Part shown: positions 11,557 through 18,721 of the stretch, piece by piece
How the letters are laid out: every line of letters begins with the position of its first letter
Position numbering within the stretch: position 1 is the first letter of the stretch
IMG/VR virus record: IMGVR_UViG_3300025815_000130
Coordinates: 1-21,928 of that record
Strand: one strand, 5' to 3'
Origin: a virus
DNA length: 21,928 nucleotides
Program-made: the position numbers and the translations under genes
The notes under the pieces: generated by a model
What the model was told of the DNA's origin: nothing
The model's input: the letters and a program-made list of their open reading frames with translations, nothing else
Databases searched by the model: none

Positions 11557-13698
11557 ATGGAAGAACAAATGGAACTCTTTGAAGACGGTGGTCTAAAAGA
11601 TGAAGGTGGCATGGTAGACGAAGAATCAGGAAATGAAGTTCCTAGTGGTAGCACTAAAAAAGAAGTACGTGATGACATTCCTGCTATGCTAAGTGAAGGT
11701 GAGTTTGTTCTACCTGCTGATGTTGTACGTTATCATGGACTAGAAAAAATTATGCAGCTTCGTGATGAAGCTAAGTTTGGCCTAAAGAAAATGGAAGCTA
11801 TGGGTCAAATGGGTAACTCTGACGAAGCTACATTAGATGATGACGTTCCATTTGGTCCTGCTGATCTTATTATTGTAGGTGCAGAACCTATGGAAGATGA
11901 ACCACGTGAGATGTATCAAGGTGGTATGGTGTACGCACAAGAAGGTACATTTGTAAAACCTTCTACAGGTATTGCTGGTTATCAACCTTCTATCTATCAA
12001 GGTCAACAAACAACGGGAGCATATACTCCACCACCTAGTTCTGTTGCACCCCCTATTCCTGCACCTTCTCCTGCAGGTGGCTATGTGCCTAAGTTTGTTT
12101 CAAGTGGGCAAATACCTGTTGGTGTAGCTCCACCCCCTGTAACTCCAGCATCAAGTACTGATACTTCTGCAGTTAGCACAGCATCAACTGAAGATAAACC
12201 ATTTGTTCCAACTGTAAGTGATGTATATACAAGTGTAGAGTACATTAATCCTGAAACGGGCGAACGTAGAATGTTTAACTTCTACAATGGGGCAGTAGTA
12301 AACGGTCCTATTCCAGAAGGGTTTATTCCTGTTACAGAATGGGAAGCTTCACAGACAGACACAGGAACAACCACTACAACAGGAACAGGTACTGATGATA
12401 CATCTGTAGCAACTACACAAGTTACAACAGATGATGGTGGTGCTCAAACTATTCGTGAGTTACAACAAAAACAACAGCAAAGAGAGTCTCAAGAACTTAG
12501 CATTCAAAAAACAAATCTTTTACAAAAAGGTTCTGCTAATGATCTAGTAAGTGCATGGCTAGATAATAAACGTGTTCTTGGTGCAGGAAACGTAGGATCA
12601 TTCTTTAGTCCTCTTATAGGTGCGTTTACTACCGCAGCAGGACTAAAACAACAACGAGATTTAGAATCAGCTTTAACAGAACGATTTGGTGAAGATTGGA
12701 AAACTACTGCTAAATTAACTGATGAAGTTAAAAAAGAACTTACTGAGTATGAAGAATCAGGAAAACTTCGTAATACTAAATTGTTTGGAAATAAACTATT
12801 TGAAGATGTAAAGGCTGCAGTTTCTGGAATTAAAAATAGTTTTACTGAAGAAGGAAGACAGTCTTACTATGAAAATTATGCGTCTAGTGGACCTGTACAT
12901 AATGTAGCTGACAACACTTTGTCTGGTGGGGTTACAGGATTTGAAGCTGTAACAGACAGTAGTGGTGCTCTACAAATGAATCAACATGGTATGCCACAGT
13001 CTTCAGGAAACCTATCTCTTAAAGAACAACAATCTTACGACAATGCAGTAAGAGATGGCAATGCCTCAGTAGCAAATCACCATGCAATTATTGCAGCGCA
13101 TCGGGATAGACAAAACCAATATGCAGATGCACTTGCACGGGGTGATACATCCGCAGCCGCTGCTATTGGTGCAAATATGTCTGCTCAAAGTAGAGATCAA
13201 GCGGAACGTTTTGGTGGCAGTGTGCATCGTGCATCAGAAAGTGGTACGGCATCAAAGAATACTTCATCTGGTCTTCAGTTTTTTTCTAAGTTTGTACCCA
13301 ATAATGACAATGATGGTGGCAGTGATACTGATAGTGATTCAGGCTCAAATACAGGAGGCTATAGCTGCTATGTAGCTACGGCACTTAATAATAAAGGATA
13401 CTGGCCTACAGTTAAAAAGATGAAACTTATCAAGTGGTGCATGGATGCAAAACCAGAAGATAAATTTGATACAAAACTATGGCGCAATGGCTATACAGTA
13501 TTTGGTAAAACAGTTATTGCGCCTCACGTAGACAATAAAATTATTCAGTGGTTATCTGATGGTTTTTATGATTCCAGAGTTAAAAACAAAAAAGACATAA
13601 AATCTTTTACTGGCCTCTTATTTTTCTATATTCCATCATATACAATTGCACTATATAAAATGCTACGTAATGATCTAGTAGATATTGAAAGGACTTAA
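11557..13698 (+). CDS. Large modular virion-type protein with C-terminal CFI-box-like domain (713 aa)
   Basis: Residues about 1-110 (STKKEVRDDIPAMLSEGEFV, LEKIMQLRDEAKFGLKKMEA) form a conserved-looking N-terminal module. Residues about 125-290 are Pro/Thr/Gly-rich linker. Residues about 290-430 are Gln-rich and helical and include GSFFSPLIGAFTTAAGLKQQ. Residues about 580-602 are an Asp/Ser/Gly linker. Residues 604-713 begin CYVATALNNKGYW, resembling the CFI-box (CFIATA-type) domain found at the ends of some bacterial and phage proteins. Between portal and scaffold, a virion role such as internal or ejected protein is likely but inferred. AAGGA precedes the ATG. Confidence 0.65.
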   Translation: MEEQMELFEDGGLKDEGGMVDEESGNEVPSGSTKKEVRDDIPAMLSEGEFVLPADVVRYHGLEKIMQLRDEAKFGLKKMEAMGQMGNSDEATLDDDVPFGPADLIIVGAEPMEDEPREMYQGGMVYAQEGTFVKPSTGIAGYQPSIYQGQQTTGAYTPPPSSVAPPIPAPSPAGGYVPKFVSSGQIPVGVAPPPVTPASSTDTSAVSTASTEDKPFVPTVSDVYTSVEYINPETGERRMFNFYNGAVVNGPIPEGFIPVTEWEASQTDTGTTTTTGTGTDDTSVATTQVTTDDGGAQTIRELQQKQQQRESQELSIQKTNLLQKGSANDLVSAWLDNKRVLGAGNVGSFFSPLIGAFTTAAGLKQQRDLESALTERFGEDWKTTAKLTDEVKKELTEYEESGKLRNTKLFGNKLFEDVKAAVSGIKNSFTEEGRQSYYENYASSGPVHNVADNTLSGGVTGFEAVTDSSGALQMNQHGMPQSSGNLSLKEQQSYDNAVRDGNASVANHHAIIAAHRDRQNQYADALARGDTSAAAAIGANMSAQSRDQAERFGGSVHRASESGTASKNTSSGLQFFSKFVPNNDNDGGSDTDSDSGSNTGGYSCYVATALNNKGYWPTVKKMKLIKWCMDAKPEDKFDTKLWRNGYTVFGKTVIAPHVDNKIIQWLSDGFYDSRVKNKKDIKSFTGLLFFYIPSYTIALYKMLRNDLVDIERT

Positions 13699-13699
13699 A

Positions 13700-14092
13700 A
13701 TGGAAGAGGAAGAACTAGTACGAGGTATGGAATCTTCCATGCGGTCAGCCGAAGACATGACTGTTAATGAGTACACAAACACTTTAGTTGATCGTATAAA
13801 TAATTTAACAGACAAGGAAAAAGTTTCTTTACTAGATATGTTTGGTTCTGAAGAATTTCAACTTATCGGTAGGATACTTGGACCTGAAGTTACAAAAACA
13901 GTTGGAAAGCAGATAAACTTTTTTGCAGAGGAAGCTATAATGAACCCTGAAGGAGTTCAACCCGTAAAAGAGCTTGAAGGCCGTATGCAACGAGAAGAAA
14001 CTGAAGATCAAACAGAACAAATGTTTAGACAAGCACCTCCAGAAATGCGTGTACAGGAAGAACTAGAAGATCAACCTGACACACTTGTGTAG
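13700..14092 (+). CDS. Acidic hypothetical protein upstream of the scaffold (130 aa)
   Basis: The start at 13700 (MEEEELVRGMESSMRS) is chosen over an in-frame ATG five codons earlier because GAAAGGA lies correctly before it. The protein is acidic and helical (YTNTLVDRINNLTDKEKVSL, FGSEEFQLIGRIL) with a Glu/Gln-rich C-terminus. There is no recognisable domain. It starts one base after the 713-aa gene's stop and is followed by two hairpins, so it probably ends a translational unit. A capsid-assembly accessory role is a guess from position. Confidence 0.65.
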   Translation: MEEEELVRGMESSMRSAEDMTVNEYTNTLVDRINNLTDKEKVSLLDMFGSEEFQLIGRILGPEVTKTVGKQINFFAEEAIMNPEGVQPVKELEGRMQREETEDQTEQMFRQAPPEMRVQEELEDQPDTLV

Positions 14093-14114
14093 TAACAACA
14101 CATTAACTTGTTAC
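14092..14114 (+). repeat. Short hairpin GTAACAA/TTGTTAC
   Basis: GTAACAA (14092-14098) pairs over 7 bp with TTGTTAC (14108-14114), with a 9-base loop, immediately after the stop codon of the 130-aa gene. No T-run follows, so it is a weak terminator or mRNA-stability element at best. Confidence 0.4.
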
Positions 14115-14119
14115 ATTAG

Positions 14120-14164
14120 ACTGGCCTACCCATCCCCCTACCAACAGGCTACGGTGGCCCCAGT
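14120..14164 (+). promoter_or_regulatory. GC-rich leader hairpin before the scaffold gene
   Basis: ACT-GGCC-t-ACC (14120-14130) pairs with GGT-GGCC-cc-AGT (14153-14164), ten pairs with two bulges, around a 22-base C-rich loop. It stands out in AT-rich DNA. AAGGA and the scaffold ATG follow within a few bases. With no T-run it is not a standard terminator; an RNA processing or translational control element is possible. Confidence 0.5.
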
Positions 14165-14176
14165 AAGGAAACTAAA

Positions 14177-15049
14177 ATGTCAGAGAACATGGAAGTAATG
14201 GCTTCAGAGGTTGAAGCACCAAAAAAAGTAGCATTTGCCAATCGTAAGTACTCAAATGCAGATCGTATTAAAAAAGAAGAAGAAGAACTAGAACAGCTTA
14301 TTGCTGAACAAAAAGGTGAAGCAGTTCAACAAGAACCACAAGAAGCTGAACCTGCTAATGCTGAGGAAAAAAGTTTTAAGAAACGTTACGGTGACCTACG
14401 TAGACACCAACAACAAAAAGAAAAAGAATACGAAGATCGTATCAAAGCTCTTGAAACACAACTAACTCAGGCAACTAATAGTGAGATTAAACTACCAAAG
14501 TCTGATGAAGACATTGAAGCTTGGGCAACTAAGTATCCAGATGTAGCTGCTATCGTCGAAACTATTGCAATTAAAAAAGCAAAAGAACAAGCACAAGGTC
14601 TTGAGGATCGTGTTCGTGAGATCGACGAAATGAAAGCAAATGCAGCACGTGAGAAAGCAGAAGTAGAACTTCTAAAGCTGCATCCAGATTTTGGTACTAT
14701 TCGTGACAGTGATGACTTTCATGAGTGGGCAGAAGAACAACCTAAGTGGGTTCAAGATGCTCTTTATGAAAATGATGCAGATGCACGTTCTGCTGCACGA
14801 GCAATTGATTTGTATAAAGCAGACCGTAACATTACAACTAAAAAGTCTGCTACAGCAAAAGATGCTGCACGTTCTGTGGGAGCACGGAATGAACGTAGTA
14901 AGCCGAACTCAGACGCAATGAGTGGGGCTATCCGAGAATCCGATGTCCAAAAGATGTCGGCTACCGAGTACGAAAAGAATGCTGACGATATCATGGAAGC
15001 TATTCGTACAGGTAACTTTATTTACGATTTATCTGGTTCAGCCCGATAA
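14177..15049 (+). CDS. Capsid assembly scaffolding protein (290 aa)
   Basis: Scaffolds guide coat proteins into a procapsid and then leave. This one is highly charged and helical. Residues about 30-105 (IKKEEEELEQLIAEQKGEA, YGDLRRHQQQKEKEYEDRIK) form a coiled coil. Residues about 115-200 include an IKKAKEQAQGLEDRV helix and LHPDFGTIRDSDDFHEWAEE. The C-terminus is basic then acidic, as is usual for coat-binding tails. Placement directly before the coat gene is the classic order in short-tailed phages. AAGGA precedes the ATG. Sequence similarity to named scaffolds cannot be shown here. Confidence 0.75.
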   Translation: MSENMEVMASEVEAPKKVAFANRKYSNADRIKKEEEELEQLIAEQKGEAVQQEPQEAEPANAEEKSFKKRYGDLRRHQQQKEKEYEDRIKALETQLTQATNSEIKLPKSDEDIEAWATKYPDVAAIVETIAIKKAKEQAQGLEDRVREIDEMKANAAREKAEVELLKLHPDFGTIRDSDDFHEWAEEQPKWVQDALYENDADARSAARAIDLYKADRNITTKKSATAKDAARSVGARNERSKPNSDAMSGAIRESDVQKMSATEYEKNADDIMEAIRTGNFIYDLSGSAR

Positions 15050-15055
15050 AAAGTA

Positions 15056-15091
15056 TTGACATATAAGTTATTTATGATATAACTATATATG
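15056..15091 (+). promoter_or_regulatory. Rightward promoter P4, for the major coat protein
   Basis: TTGACA (15056-15061), 16 bases, then TATAAC (15078-15083) continuing as TATAACTATATATG. Perfect -35, near-perfect -10, same spacing as P1 and P2. Transcription would start near 15090 and give a leader of about 220 bases before the coat gene. Confidence 0.7.
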
Positions 15092-15312
15092 TATAGTTTA
15101 ACTGCTACACCTCAATATATGACTACTGTAGCAGTTTCACATTTTTTAGCAAACAATATGACTTTACGGATTACCTAATACGTATGGCCCATATAACACA
15201 TTTTGTAACTGATCATTACATTTTGTGATCTATATGCACCCATAGACGATTAGCCTCTATACTAAGTAATAAAGTTTTGCATCTGTAATCTAAATGCTAA
15301 AGGAGTTTTATC
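15092..15312 (+). promoter_or_regulatory. Long leader of the coat protein mRNA
   Basis: About 220 bases without an ORF separate P4 from the coat ATG. Besides the hairpin at 15100-15136, GATCA (15211-15215) and TGATC (15226-15230) form a small inverted repeat that contains TTTTGTGATC, also present at 2014-2023 in the control region. A strong AAAGGAG lies just before the ATG. I see no known riboswitch. Confidence 0.4.
15100..15147 (+). terminator. Hairpin with T-run just after promoter P4
   Basis: AACTGCTACA (15100-15109) pairs perfectly over 10 bp with TGTAGCAGTT (15127-15136) around a 17-base loop. TTTTTT follows at 15142-15147 after five bases. It could terminate transcripts from the scaffold gene. 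It also lies within about 10 bases of the predicted P4 start, so it may act on coat transcripts as an attenuator or stabilising 5' hairpin. Confidence 0.5.
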
Positions 15313-16383
15313 ATGGCATTCGGAGTCGCATCAGGCTATACAAACTTGCCAAATGGCAATTTCTCGCCTGTAATTTATTCCAAACAGGTGCAACTTGCAT
15401 TCCGCAAAGCATCTGTCACTGACGCTATCACTAATAATGACTATTTCGGTGAAATCGCTAACATGGGCGATACCGTTAAAATCATTAAAGAACCTGAGAT
15501 TTCAGTATCTGCATACCTACGTGGTACAACAATCGCACCACAAGATTTGACAGATAACGATTTCTCTCTAGTCGTAGACCAAGCAAACTATTTTGCCTTC
15601 AAGGTTGACGACATTGAAGAAGCACACAGCCACGTCAATTTCCAAAGCTTGGCGTCTGATCGTGCGGCTTATCGTTTGGCTGACCAGTATGACCAAGAAG
15701 TTCTTGGCTACCTATCTGGTTATGACCAGTCTGCTCTACATGCAAATGCCGATACAGTTAACACAACTGTTAACGGTACTAAAGCAAACTCAGCAGCAGG
15801 TTCAGACGAACTTCTAGCAGCTAACAAGTTGGACATGACCGATTTTGGTAACATCACAACTGTTGGTAGTGCTGGTGACTCTATTCCAGTTGCTGCTCGT
15901 CTACCAGGTGCTACAGCATTGCCAACAGCATATGCTTCACCTGCAATGATCTTGTCACGTATGGCACGTATCATGGATGGTCAGAATGTTCCTACAACAG
16001 GTCGTTGGATTGTTATTTCACCTGAGATGATGGAAATCCTACGTGACGAAGATTCACGTCTTCTAAACGCAGACTACGGTGGGTCTGGCCTACAAAACGG
16101 TTTGGTTCTTAACAACTTCCATGGTTTCCGTGTACACGTTTCTAACAACCTACCATCAGTTGGTACTGGTCCTGCAACTACAGGTACAACAGCACAGTCA
16201 ACTAACTACGGTGTAATCGTAGCTGGTCATGACTCAGCGGTTGCGACTGCAGAGCAGATCAACAAAACTGAAACATACCGTGATCCAGATTCATTCGCTG
16301 ACATCGTTCGTGGTATGCACCTATATGGTCGCAAAATCTTGCGTCCAGAAGCTCTTGTAACAGCACGTTACAACCTAGCTTAA
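15313..16383 (+). CDS. Major capsid (coat) protein (356 aa)
   Basis: The shell subunit, presumably HK97-fold. Supporting features are its place after the scaffold, its own strong promoter and terminator hairpin, the best ribosome-binding site of the window (AAAGGAG), and a codon choice that looks more C-ending than its neighbours, as expected of the most abundant protein. Sequence features include MAFGVASGYTNLPNGNFSPV at the start, YFGEIANMGDTVKIIKEPE (about 44-62), YFAFKVDDIEEAHSHVNF, DQYDQEVLGYLSGYD (helix in the shell domain) and TGRWIVISPEMMEILRDE. These match coat proteins of marine podovirus contigs as I remember them. Confidence 0.88.
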   Translation: MAFGVASGYTNLPNGNFSPVIYSKQVQLAFRKASVTDAITNNDYFGEIANMGDTVKIIKEPEISVSAYLRGTTIAPQDLTDNDFSLVVDQANYFAFKVDDIEEAHSHVNFQSLASDRAAYRLADQYDQEVLGYLSGYDQSALHANADTVNTTVNGTKANSAAGSDELLAANKLDMTDFGNITTVGSAGDSIPVAARLPGATALPTAYASPAMILSRMARIMDGQNVPTTGRWIVISPEMMEILRDEDSRLLNADYGGSGLQNGLVLNNFHGFRVHVSNNLPSVGTGPATTGTTAQSTNYGVIVAGHDSAVATAEQINKTETYRDPDSFADIVRGMHLYGRKILRPEALVTARYNLA

Positions 16384-16394
16384 TAATAGCTAAC

Positions 16395-16422
16395 TAAGGG
16401 GGCTGCTTCGGTGGCCCTCTTA
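16395..16422 (+). terminator. Strong hairpin after the coat gene with TTCG loop
   Basis: TAAGGGGGCTGC (16395-16406), tetraloop TTCG (16407-16410), and GTGGCCCTCTTA (16411-16422) pair over 12 bp including three G-T pairs. A UUCG-capped GC-rich stem right after the coat stop is a typical terminator, though no long T-run follows, so it may be partly leaky or an mRNA 3' stabiliser. Confidence 0.7.
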
Positions 16423-16447
16423 CGCATATCTAAAAGAAAGATATTCT

Positions 16448-17176
16448 ATGGCAACTACATACATTACACTAGTAAATGATGTGCTAAGACGTTTAAATGA
16501 AGTCACACTTGATATTGCAGGTGATGGCTTTGATACTGTACGTAACGTTCAAGCTCTTGCCAAGGATGCAGTAAACAATAGTATTCGTCTTATCTTACAA
16601 GACGGTCAGGAATGGCCTTTTTTAAAAACAACATATACTCAAACACTGACAGCAGGAACAGGTACATATTCTTTTCCTTCTAATATGGGTTCAGTAGATT
16701 GGGATACGTTCTTTCTAAAAAAGACTAGTGGACTAAGTGTTAGCCCTAAACATTTAAAAGTAATTAACTATAACGACTATGTACAGAACTACAGAGTTGG
16801 TGATGAAGAAGGAGATCAGGTAAACGGTATTGGTGCTCCTGTTGTTGTATTTCAGACACAAGAAAATAAATTTGGAATTACCCCTTTACCTAACGCTGCA
16901 TATGAAGTAGAATATGTGTACTTCACATACCCCAGTGATCTAAACCTTTATGATGATACAACAATAATTCCTGATAGGTTTAAACATGTAATTATTGATG
17001 GTGCAGTTATGTACATTATGAGATTCCGTAGTAATGAACAGAGTGCAGCTATTCACCAACAAAACTTCCAAAGTGGTATTAAGGCAATGCGTAGATTACT
17101 ATTAGATGATAATCTATATGTACGGTCTACAGTAATTGAACGTGCAAGTGTTTCTAGTTTTAACAGTGCGGTATAA
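16448..17176 (+). CDS. Tail connector/adaptor protein, tubular-A-like (242 aa)
   Basis: A protein of this size directly after the coat gene corresponds to the adaptor ring (P22 gp4, T7 gp11) that docks the short tail to the portal. It begins YITLVNDVLRRLNEVTLD with a helical N-terminus, followed by DAVNNSIRLILQDGQEWPFL (about 39-58), a motif common to this group. The middle is beta-rich (TAGTGTYSFPSNMGSVDWDT) and the C-terminus helical. It overlaps the next gene by TAATG. The ribosome-binding site is weak (AAAGAAAGA), fitting lower expression than coat. Confidence 0.7.
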   Translation: MATTYITLVNDVLRRLNEVTLDIAGDGFDTVRNVQALAKDAVNNSIRLILQDGQEWPFLKTTYTQTLTAGTGTYSFPSNMGSVDWDTFFLKKTSGLSVSPKHLKVINYNDYVQNYRVGDEEGDQVNGIGAPVVVFQTQENKFGITPLPNAAYEVEYVYFTYPSDLNLYDDTTIIPDRFKHVIIDGAVMYIMRFRSNEQSAAIHQQNFQSGIKAMRRLLLDDNLYVRSTVIERASVSSFNSAV

Positions 17177-18720
17177 TGGCAGACAATTTAGCATCCTTCA
17201 AAGTATTCTGCCAAGGCGGTCTAAACACTAGTCGTGATGTGTTGTCACAAGGTGAGACTCAACCAGGATCAGCTATTGCCTTGATTAACTATGAGCCATC
17301 CGTTACAGGTGGTTACAGAAAGATCAACGGGTTTAGTAACGACTACGGTACAGTTACAGGTCAAGCTAATACACCAGTGCTAGGTGTTTGTGTTGCTAAT
17401 GGTATCAACGATGGTATTCTAGCTTGCCGTGAACCTTCTAGTGGCTCTGACTACTTACACTATTGGGATACAGCTACAGAGGCTTGGGTTGCAGTAACTA
17501 CTTCTGGTTCGCCTACAATGTCTGGTGTAACCAAAGTACGCTTCACTAAGTACAACTGGGGTAGTTCTAAAGTTTTACTTACTGATGCTGTCAACCCTGC
17601 AGCTACGTATGATGGTACTACTTACACACAGATTACACATACTGACGCACCCAGCGCACCAAGACTGTCACACGTATTTAAGAACCACATGTTCCTAGCA
17701 GGTGACCCTAGTGAGAACACGAATCTTTATTTTAGTGCACCTTACGATGAGACTAGCTTTGCTCCTGCTGATGGTGCTGGTGTTATTAACGTAGGCTTTC
17801 CTGTTGTAGCTATCAAGTCTTTCCGTGATGTGTTGTACATCTTTGGTAGCAATAACATCCGTAAGCTTGTTGGTGATAACATCTCTAACTTTGTATTACA
17901 AGAAGTTACAGATGACCTTGGATGCCTAGCTACAGACAGTGTTATTGAGATTGGTGGTGACCTACTCTTCTTATCACAAGATGGCTTACGTCCTGTTAGT
18001 GGTACAGACAAGATTGGTGACGTTAACCTAGAGACAGTATCAAAAGACATTCAGTCTATCTTTACTGACATCGTGTTTGACATTGACCTAGAAACACTGA
18101 ACGCAGTAGTCATCAGGCAGAAGACACAGTTCCGTTACTTCTTTGGTGCAGCAGACTCACAAGGTGTTATCGGTGGCTTCAGACAAACTCCTAACGGATT
18201 ACAGTTTGAGTATAGTCAGATGCTAGGTATTACAGCTACTTGTGCTGATAGTGGATACATTGGGCAGAACGAGTTTGTTATTCACGGTACACAAGATGGT
18301 AAAGTACACAGACAAGAACGTGGTAATGACTTTGATGGTGAAGACATCTTTAGTGTATTCCAAACACCGTTCTTCCATATGCAAGACCCAGAACAACGTA
18401 AAGTGTTCTATACTGTAGCTACATATCTACGTGCTGAAGGTGACAACGAGATCGTTATGTCTGCTTTGTATGACTACGAAGACATTGACACACTAAGCCC
18501 AACAAACTTTACACTAACAACAACGGGTGCTGCAGCTTACTATAATGAAGCCTTATATAATAGTACAGCAATCTTTGACGGTAACCCTGCCCCTGTTAAA
18601 AGAACAAACATCTCAGGTTCAGGTAAGTCAGCATCATTTAAGTTCGTAACTAATGATTCCAATGCATCACACAGTATTCAGGGTCTAGTGATTACATTCG
18701 GAGTAGGAGACAGGTTATAA
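17176..18720 (+). CDS. Tail protein, stabilisation/tubular-B-like (514 aa)
   Basis: This 514-aa, almost wholly beta-rich protein (CQGGLNTSRDVLSQGETQPG at 12-31, MVLSQ-type turns, repeated strand pairs such as RDVLYIFGSNNIRKLVGDN) looks like a beta-propeller or stacked-sheet tail component. Coupled after the adaptor gene, it would be the tail nozzle or stabilisation factor (compare P22 gp10, T7 gp12). That role is inferred from gene order, with no named domain. It ends one base before the fibre gene, so adaptor, this gene and the fibre form one translation unit. Confidence 0.65.
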   Translation: MADNLASFKVFCQGGLNTSRDVLSQGETQPGSAIALINYEPSVTGGYRKINGFSNDYGTVTGQANTPVLGVCVANGINDGILACREPSSGSDYLHYWDTATEAWVAVTTSGSPTMSGVTKVRFTKYNWGSSKVLLTDAVNPAATYDGTTYTQITHTDAPSAPRLSHVFKNHMFLAGDPSENTNLYFSAPYDETSFAPADGAGVINVGFPVVAIKSFRDVLYIFGSNNIRKLVGDNISNFVLQEVTDDLGCLATDSVIEIGGDLLFLSQDGLRPVSGTDKIGDVNLETVSKDIQSIFTDIVFDIDLETLNAVVIRQKTQFRYFFGAADSQGVIGGFRQTPNGLQFEYSQMLGITATCADSGYIGQNEFVIHGTQDGKVHRQERGNDFDGEDIFSVFQTPFFHMQDPEQRKVFYTVATYLRAEGDNEIVMSALYDYEDIDTLSPTNFTLTTTGAAAYYNEALYNSTAIFDGNPAPVKRTNISGSGKSASFKFVTNDSNASHSIQGLVITFGVGDRL

Positions 18721-18721
18721 A

